A DNA stretch of 64,000 nt from Nephrocerus scutellatus. Its lineage: Eukaryota; Arthropoda; Insecta; Diptera; Pipunculidae. A model generated the notes under the pieces. The model was not told where the DNA came from, searched no databases, and worked only from the letters and a program-made list of their open reading frames with translations. Positions 58,810 to 64,000 of the stretch are shown here, piece after piece; the stretch's first letter is position 1; each line of letters begins with the position of its first letter. The stretch is taken from contig OX352761.1 of assembly GCA_947095585.1 (NCBI GenBank), positions 56,466,432 to 56,530,431 on the forward strand, written 5' to 3'. A program made the position numbers and the translations under genes.

Positions 58810-59460
58810 AACATGTTCTTAACAAACATTTCAAAAAGTCAAAGTAGAGGAAGACTGAATTATTTTATGTTTAATGAAATATTTATCTTTATTTGTTTTT
58901 TAGTTTTATAATTTTGTGTTAATTTTATATTTTTATGAATTATTTATTATTTATTTTAATTACGAATTATTTATTATTTCTTTTTATTATTTATTTTTAA
59001 TTTTTTAACTATGAATTATTTTGTAAATATTTCCATATTTTTATGTATTATTTATCTTAATTTATTATTTTTTTTAATTTTATTAAAACTATATTTAATA
59101 ACTTTATCTTCCAAAAAAGTAGTTACTTTAAATCAAAAAGAAGCCGTGAACTATTAATAGATAAATGATTTGAAAGTTACAAACTCAGTTTATTTTTTTC
59201 TTTTGACATGATTTGTTCTATATATGGCACAGAGTGGAAAACCCATTAAATTTTCATGAAAATTAAAAATTTTTTTCCGTTGTATTTAATAGAGCCCTTA
59301 TATTACAAAATCCACAAGAAATATTTTTTTTATATATAAAACAAAAATGCATGACTGAAAGGGCTAATCTACCTTTTCCAATTTGAAGTAGGGGCGACAA
59401 TGTCCTCAACCCCAAATTCGTCGCCAAATGGTCGCCAAGTACAATACTAAACAACACTAT
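58810..59460. other. AT-rich 3' flank (U11/U12 boundary)
   Basis: No gene. The CArG-like site is mutated (CTATATATGG). The 16-bp palindrome is intact. Confidence 0.75.
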
Positions 59461-59533
59461 TCATCTAAGCGACCCCTAAAACTATGGGATCGATACTAAT
59501 ATCTGACTCACCCATAGGAGTGTCCCACCAACA
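59461..59533. repeat. Satellite remnant (U12)
   Basis: Part of the divergent first monomer with an internal deletion (CTAATATCTGACTCACCC), fused to the inside of the 2.9-kb insertion. Confidence 0.7.
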
Positions 59534-60045
59534 ATAGCAATATATATGCATACAGCATATGCAAATATACATAAATACATATTTAAGTTTGTTGATTCTT
59601 TTGAAACCTATGCATTGCTAAAGCAGTTTTCTGATCGATCACGCGGTAACACCAATTGCATCGAGCAAGGCATGCTCCCAATCCGTTTTCCCCTTTAGCT
59701 TCGTTGTACATTTTCTCTCGTTTGTTGACATTGAGTTCGCTCATGACAGGGTTTTCAAGACAAAAATTGTTTCAACTACTGATATTGGTGTAGTAGATAG
59801 GTTGAGAAATCGGTTCGGATGGGAGGAGGCAACGCGGCGTGAGCGAGACGGAAGAAGTTGGAGCTGTTAGTGTCGGTGTCATGGCGCAGCCCACGGTCCA
59901 TAGCCGGGAAAAAAAATTTCTTTACAGTGACGCTTTGACTTCCGGCACAGCGGTGTCACATTTCGTCATGCAACAGAACAAGGAAGGTTCTCAGGTTGCG
60001 AGGCTAACAGCGCCCCTTACCAGGGCGAAATATGGCAACGTACCA
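59534..60045. mobile_element. 2.9-kb insertion, 3' 0.5 kb only (U12)
   Basis: Starts at TAGCAATATATATGCATAC, equivalent to about 5323 in U1, and ends at the same GAAGT boundary. It contains about 30 extra bases (TTTCAACTACTGATATTGG region, near 59765-59795) that the U1 and U11 copies lack. Confidence 0.65.
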
Positions 60046-61616
60046 GAAGTAGACATTGATTTCGTTATAAATACGTCCAAATGTACTGAAAAATCAGCTA
60101 TAAGCTATCGACGTGGTCAAGATCAATTTCAAAAGAACACAATCCCATTTGAAGCTGTAGAACTCTATTCAACACCAGTTCTAGAGACACGAGAAGGATA
60201 TTTTGAGAAATATTTCCCGCCATCCTTTTTTGAACTTACAGCTCAGTTTACAAACATGTATGCTCATCAGTGCAATGTGCGTGGCTTCAAATGACAGACG
60301 GTACTGAAATACGTAAATTGTTTGGGCTTCATATTCTAATGGGGTCCCTCAAATTTCCAAGAATTCGTTTTTACTGGAATTCTGACATCGGTATAAAAAC
60401 GGTCATTAATGCCATGACTTATGAACGTTTTTCGCAGCTAAGAAACAATATACACTTCGTTGATGTGGAGAAACAAACCACCGATTGCAAAGATAAATTT
60501 TTCAAAGTCCGGCCTATCATTGAAAGCGTAAGAAATAGATGCCTTCAACACAAGGTGGAAGAAGTGGTATCTATTGATGAACAAATTATACGCTTTAAAG
60601 GCAAATTATCAATAAAACAGTACTGCAAAGGAAAACCATAACCGTTTGGAATAAAAAATTACATCCTAGCTGGAAAATCTGGATTATGTTATGACTTCAT
60701 TCTGTATCAAGGTAAAGAAACCGGGTTATCAGATAGAAACCTTAGAAGATTCGGATTTGGAGCAGCCGTTGTTCTTCATCTTTCTGAAAGACTTAAAAAT
60801 CAAGGCCACAGAATGTTTTTCGATAAATATTTTTCAAACTATAATTTATTTGAAATTTTAAAATATAAAAAAAATAAATGCTTGCGGTACTATTCGAGTA
60901 AATAGGTTTGTTAACCCACCACTACTTAACGATAAGCAAATAAAGGAAAAAGGCCGAGGATATTCCAATGAAGCAAAAAGCCGTGATGGAAATATTGTTA
61001 TTGTAAAGTGACAAGACAATAAGCCGGTCCAGCTTGCGTCGAATTTTATTGGCATTGGAACAGAAAAAGACATTCAAAGATTTGACAAATCTGAGAAAAG
61101 ATATGTTCGGGTGAAACAACCGGCATGGGTGGTGTTGATCTGCAAGACCAGCTCATCAGCTACTATAGAATATTTTTCAGGTCGAAGAGATGGACCTTGC
61201 GTGTAGTTGCCCATTTTATTGATTTGGCTGTTGTTTCGAGCTGGATAGAGTATAAAAAAGACAAGGAGCCAACCAAATCCATGATAAAGATATAGAAGAT
61301 CTTTTAGATTTCAGACTCCGTCTTGCCAACAGCCTTATGATAGCCACTGCAAATCCAAGAAAACGTGGTCGACCTTTGCAAAACCAAAGCCCAGAAACAT
61401 TGCAAGTTCGCAAACGTTCAGAAAGTCGTCCAATAGGTGATATTAGATATGGCTCAGTAAATCATCTTCTAATTTACGAAAATAAAATACAAAGGTGCAA
61501 AAATAAAAACTGTATAAGTAAAACTTATATTTTTTGCAAAAAGTGCAAAGTACATTTATGTTTAAATCAAAATAGAGATTGCTTTATCGATTTTCATAAT
61601 AAAAATAAAACATGTT
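60046..61616 (+). pseudogene. piggyBac-like transposase, last copy (U12)
   Basis: Exon 2 sequence from VDIDF onward; the N-terminus is absent. A one-base loss gives TGA at 60292-60294 (GGCTTCAAATGA). TAA at 60639-60641 replaces a Tyr codon. An extra A lies near 60875. TGA near 61010 replaces a Trp codon. A 25-bp deletion near 61123 removes codons just before GMGGVDLQ. A one-base loss lies near 61265. The first two Asp, GGVDLQDQ and the cysteine-rich domain are all recognisable but in different frames. Confidence 0.85.
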
Positions 61617-61635
61617 CTTAACAAACATTTCAACG

Positions 61636-61821
61636 CTTGTAGCTTCGGGTTCTGTTTGCATTACAATAAACAAATTACAAGGGCAGTCAATGAGTGTTTG
61701 AGGCATTTACCTTGAAAATCCATACCTGTCGCGTGGTCAAAGGTATGCCGCGTGTTCCAGTGTCGGACAACCATCAGCGTTGTTTGTTAACGTGCCAGAC
61801 GTTGAAGTAAAATTTCTTTAA
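61636..61821 (+). pseudogene. Helitron Pif1-type helicase, C-terminal fragment
   Basis: Reads ITINKLQGQSMSV, a TGA, then GIYLENPYLSRGQRYAACSS and VGQPSALFVNVP to a stop at 61819-61821. This is the last helicase motif region of Helitron RepHel proteins. The TGA and the loss of everything upstream show it is dead. Confidence 0.75.
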
Positions 61822-62255
61822 TGTTTTCGGAAAAAAGACCTCCAAAAGACCATCAAAAGACCGCCACAACACCAAAAATAAAATTTCCGAAAGATCTTAA
61901 TAACAAAATAAACTCAAAAATCACAAAAAAAAACAAAGACCCCTAAAAGACTTCTCAAGAGACTCCAAAGACCCCCACAAGACCCTCAAAATACCCCCCA
62001 AAAGACCCTCAAAAGCCCCAAGAGACCCTCAAAGGACCTCAAAAAGACCCTCAAAATACAACCATCAGCGTTGTTTGTTAACGTGCCAGACGTTGAAGTA
62101 AATTTTTTTTGATGTTTTGGGAAAAAAGACCTCCAAAAGACCTCCACAACACCAAAAAGAAAATTTCCGAAAGACCCTTAATAACAAAATAAACACAAAA
62201 ATCACAAAAAAAACCATTAAAGACCACCCAAAAGATTCTCAAAAGACCCCTAAAA
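61767..62255. repeat. Imperfect 291-bp tandem duplication in the Helitron tail
   Basis: ACAACCATCAGCGTTG starts at 61767 and again at 62058. Each copy holds the end of the helicase coding sequence followed by GACCTCCAAAAGACC-type repeats and ATTTCCGAAAGA. The second copy of the coding end is a duplicate, not a second gene. Confidence 0.75.
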
Positions 62256-62318
62256 CTTCTCTTCTTCGAATAGCCAAATAGTCCAAAAAACGATCACAAA
62301 CAAATTTATTGAACTTGG

Positions 62319-62347
62319 GACAGGACAATGTCTGTCGGGTAAGCTAG
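62319..62347 (+). other. Helitron 3' terminal hairpin and CTAG end
   Basis: GACAG (62319-62323) pairs with CTGTC (62332-62336) around an 8-nt loop. CTAG lies at 62344-62347, seven bases after the stem, and T follows, as expected for insertion between A and T. Confidence 0.75.
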
Positions 62348-62403
62348 TAATTTAATAAATGCATTTATTTTGAAGTATAATGAATTAAATTTTAAAGTTT
62401 TAT

Positions 62404-63360
62404 TTACATAATTCCATCATTTCTGAGATCGTTTATAACCAATAATCTTCTATCATAGACTCTTGAATTTGTTTCAATTGTCTCATTATCTATATCCATA
62501 TCAAGTGGCGAGTCATCTTCTGTTTCACTGCACTCATCGTGCTCATCAATAAAAATATTATGTAATACACAGCTGGCAACGGTAAGGTTTACCACCGTTC
62601 TTGAATTTGTACGCTCTGTAAAATGAAGTTGACGACGAAATCTGGTTTTGAGTAAGCCAAAAGCATTTTCTACAACAATACGAGTTGCCGAATGCAAATA
62701 ATTAAATTTTTTTTCTTCCGTTAAATTGCCATTGTCCTTGAACGGAGTCACTAACCAGGATAAGCCGAATCACCAAACAAGAATGAATTATTTGGCAATG
62801 ATGTTTCATACTCTTCGGTGGCTTTCCGGTTCAATACCCGAGCGTCATGTAATGAACCAGGCTCTCCCACATAGTCATTAATAAAGTTTTTGTTTTAGTC
62901 GACCACAGCTTGCATTAAAATGCTGAAATATTTTCTTCGGTTGCAATATGATGACGATTTTTGGAAGGTACTTTAATGCGTATGTGTGTGCCATCTATTG
63001 CACCAAGCACTCCTTTGATACCTTTCAATCTTTGGAACCCAGAGGTGATTTGGGTGACAGATTGTTGCTTTCTCGGCAATTTGATATAATTATCACCGAT
63101 AGTCATCATCCAAGATGCCACTCGTTTAATAATGGCCCAAGCTGTCTTTTCAGCAATTCCAAATAATTGGCTTAGTTGCCGAAAAGTGATGGTGTTCGCA
63201 ACGTACCATAAAAACACATAAATTTCCTTCTGAGCACCCACTTTCTTCCTGCCACCATGATTATGGTTAGGACACAATGTTGATAACGAATAAGAATAAT
63301 TTATATGGAATTGTTGTTGTAAAATTTCCAAAGTAAGACGGTAAAAAATTACACAAATAT
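62404..63360 (-). pseudogene. PIF/Harbinger nuclease (HARBI1-like), decayed
   Basis: Read on the minus strand. From about 63360: FYRLTLEILQQQF, then GGRKKVGAQKEIYVFLWYVAN, a helix-turn-helix-like TFRQLSQLFGIAEKTAWAII, then GAIDGTHIRIKVP with the first catalytic Asp. A frameshift near 62915 ends this frame (ENISAF). The next segment (about 62890-62765) reads YVGEPGSLHDARVLN with the second Asp and FLFGDSAYPG, then stops and a frame change near 62755. 62751-62404 contains VVENAFGLLKTRFRR with the third acidic residue and a C-terminus ending NDGIM. The order matches DDE_Tnp_4 nucleases. The segment 63331-62915 opens at TTG, so the true start is upstream or in another exon. Confidence 0.85.
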
Positions 63361-64000
63361 TTAAGATGGGCTAAGATCTGCATATACAATACATAAAAAG
63401 TGCCAAGCTAGTTTTAAATTACAGTTAAAATTTGGTGTACAATTTTACTGATTCTGATGTCAAACAGTTTGAAATTCATATAAAAAATGCTACACGTAAA
63501 AAATTGTTTGCCATGTGATTGCGAATCGAAAATTATATAATAAGATAACTCTTGTAAATCAAATTTCATTTTCAGTTGTTTTTCTATGTAGCAACTCTTC
63601 TTTTTCCCAGTCGTGAAAAATCATACGTTGGTTAGTTCGACAGTTGGATATTTGCTATAATTCTTTCAAGAAAATGAGTTAGGTATTTTTTATGGTTAAC
63701 GACTGATCAAAGCAACAGCAAAAACTAACCAAATTTTTGGTCAATTTTTTGTTTCATGTGTTTGCCAACTTATCCATTTGTAATTTTTAAAAGTCGACTC
63801 TGGTGGTGGGAACTATAACTTAAAATTTGGTTAAATATTTCTTAATCACAAAGTTTTTTTGGTTAACGCTAAACCATTTTCTGGTCTATCCAATGTGTTT
63901 GTTGTTGTAATTTTTATTTTTTTGTTGAAAGCAATATAGCAATTGGTTAGTTCACGAACGAAACAAAGGAATAACGTATGAGTATGAGCAACCAGTTCAG
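63361..64000. other. AT-rich region with recurring GGTTA motifs, no gene seen
   Basis: No ORF with recognisable content. GGTTA recurs (TTGGTTAGTTC near 63631 and 63941, also near 63697, 63818 and 63860). It lies upstream of the minus-strand nuclease, so it may be the 5' region of that Harbinger element. No terminal inverted repeat was identified before the window ends. Confidence 0.4.

Larger units (their letters stand above)
1..61633 (+). repeat. Tandem array of a composite piggyBac/Myb/Helitron unit (copies U0-U12)
   Basis: The same ordered blocks recur in direct orientation: ~99-bp satellite monomers, Myb/SANT-like gene, Helitron N-terminus, piggyBac transposase, AT-rich flank. The Myb exon-3 ATG falls at 966, 6811, 17159, 22493, 26692, 28178, 32361, 36530, 40748 and 44917, so the basic spacing is about 4.17-4.22 kb. 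Longer spacings are explained by inserted elements and the short 1,486-bp spacing by a fusion of U5 with U6. U11 and U12 have lost the Myb part. Large direct offsets between near-identical blocks are 10,348 bp (U2/U3), 8,387 bp (U7-U8/U9-U10) and 51,448 bp (U1/U11). No TTAA-flanked piggyBac inverted termini were recognised, so unit ends are defined by repetition only. Confidence 0.9.
61634..62347 (+). mobile_element. Helitron 3' portion at the right edge of the array
   Basis: The array sequence stops at CATTTCAA (61633) and is followed by helicase C-terminal codons, then ~500 bp of AAAAGACC-rich noncoding sequence. The segment ends with a hairpin and CTAG followed by T, the canonical Helitron 3' terminus. 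The 5' TC end of this element was not found; only fragments of its N-terminus, repeated in each array unit, may belong to it. Confidence 0.75.

Noticed and set aside
62948..63166. Plus-strand 72-codon frame
   Set aside because: Antisense to the HARBI1-like nuclease core.
1..64000. tRNA, rRNA, operons, riboswitches or a bacterial defence system
   Set aside because: None found; introns, poly(A)-tailed retroelements and satellite structure show this is eukaryotic repetitive DNA.

Overview
This is eukaryotic, very probably insect (perhaps dipteran), repetitive DNA. The evidence is AT-rich sequence, GT-AG introns, and insect-type jockey and LOA-like non-LTR retrotransposons, piggyBac, Helitron and PIF/Harbinger remnants. 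I see no host gene, rRNA, tRNA or bacterial operon. Nearly every coding stretch is a transposon gene, and all are broken. Several open frames begin at GTG or TTG rather than ATG, so apparent starts inside the transposases are not real initiation sites.

From 1 to about 61.6 kb the window is an array of one composite repeat unit, about 4.2 kb in its simplest form. I number the copies U0 to U12. A full unit holds, in order: (1) a block of ~99-bp GC-rich tandem monomers; (2) a decayed three-exon Myb/SANT-like gene; (3) a palindromic TTGAC/GTCAA cluster; (4) the first ~22 codons of a Helitron RepHel-like protein; (5) a piggyBac-like transposase gene with a two-codon first exon, a ~268-bp intron carrying two CArG-like palindromes, and a long second exon with a DDD triad and a C-terminal cysteine-rich domain; (6) an extremely AT-rich 3' flank.

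Layout: U0 (1-433) is only a transposase C-terminus. U1 (about 858-6087) carries a 2.9-kb insertion in the transposase. U2 and U3 (about 6.1-21.2 kb) are near-identical, offset by 10,348 bp. Both carry a ~0.5-kb Helentron-like element in one orientation and a second copy inverted inside the transposase; U2 alone is also split by a 4.8-kb LOA-like retrotransposon with a 10-bp target duplication. U4 to U10 (about 21.9-47.9 kb) form a second subfamily that shares a ~94-bp deletion and one stop codon. Within it U7+U8 and U9+U10 form an 8,387-bp higher-order repeat, and U5/U6 are fused at a poly-T tract. A 4.8-kb jockey-like retrotransposon (48552-53366) with a perfect 13-bp target duplication interrupts the satellite block before U11. 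U11 and U12 (53.4-61.6 kb) again carry the 2.9-kb insertion seen in U1.

The right edge of the array joins a Helitron helicase C-terminus and a Helitron 3' end (hairpin plus CTAG, ending at 62347). Beyond it lies a minus-strand PIF/Harbinger nuclease remnant (62404 to about 63360). The last 640 bp is AT-rich with no gene seen.

No gene here looks able to give a complete protein. The most intact reading frames are the C-terminal 379 codons of the U6, U7 and U9 transposases, which keep all three catalytic aspartates and the cysteine-rich domain but have no ATG before the first aspartate. The main interest is the architecture: a high-copy composite array of dead transposases, bounded by Helitron parts, with mosaic copies, nested insertions and matching outer edges.
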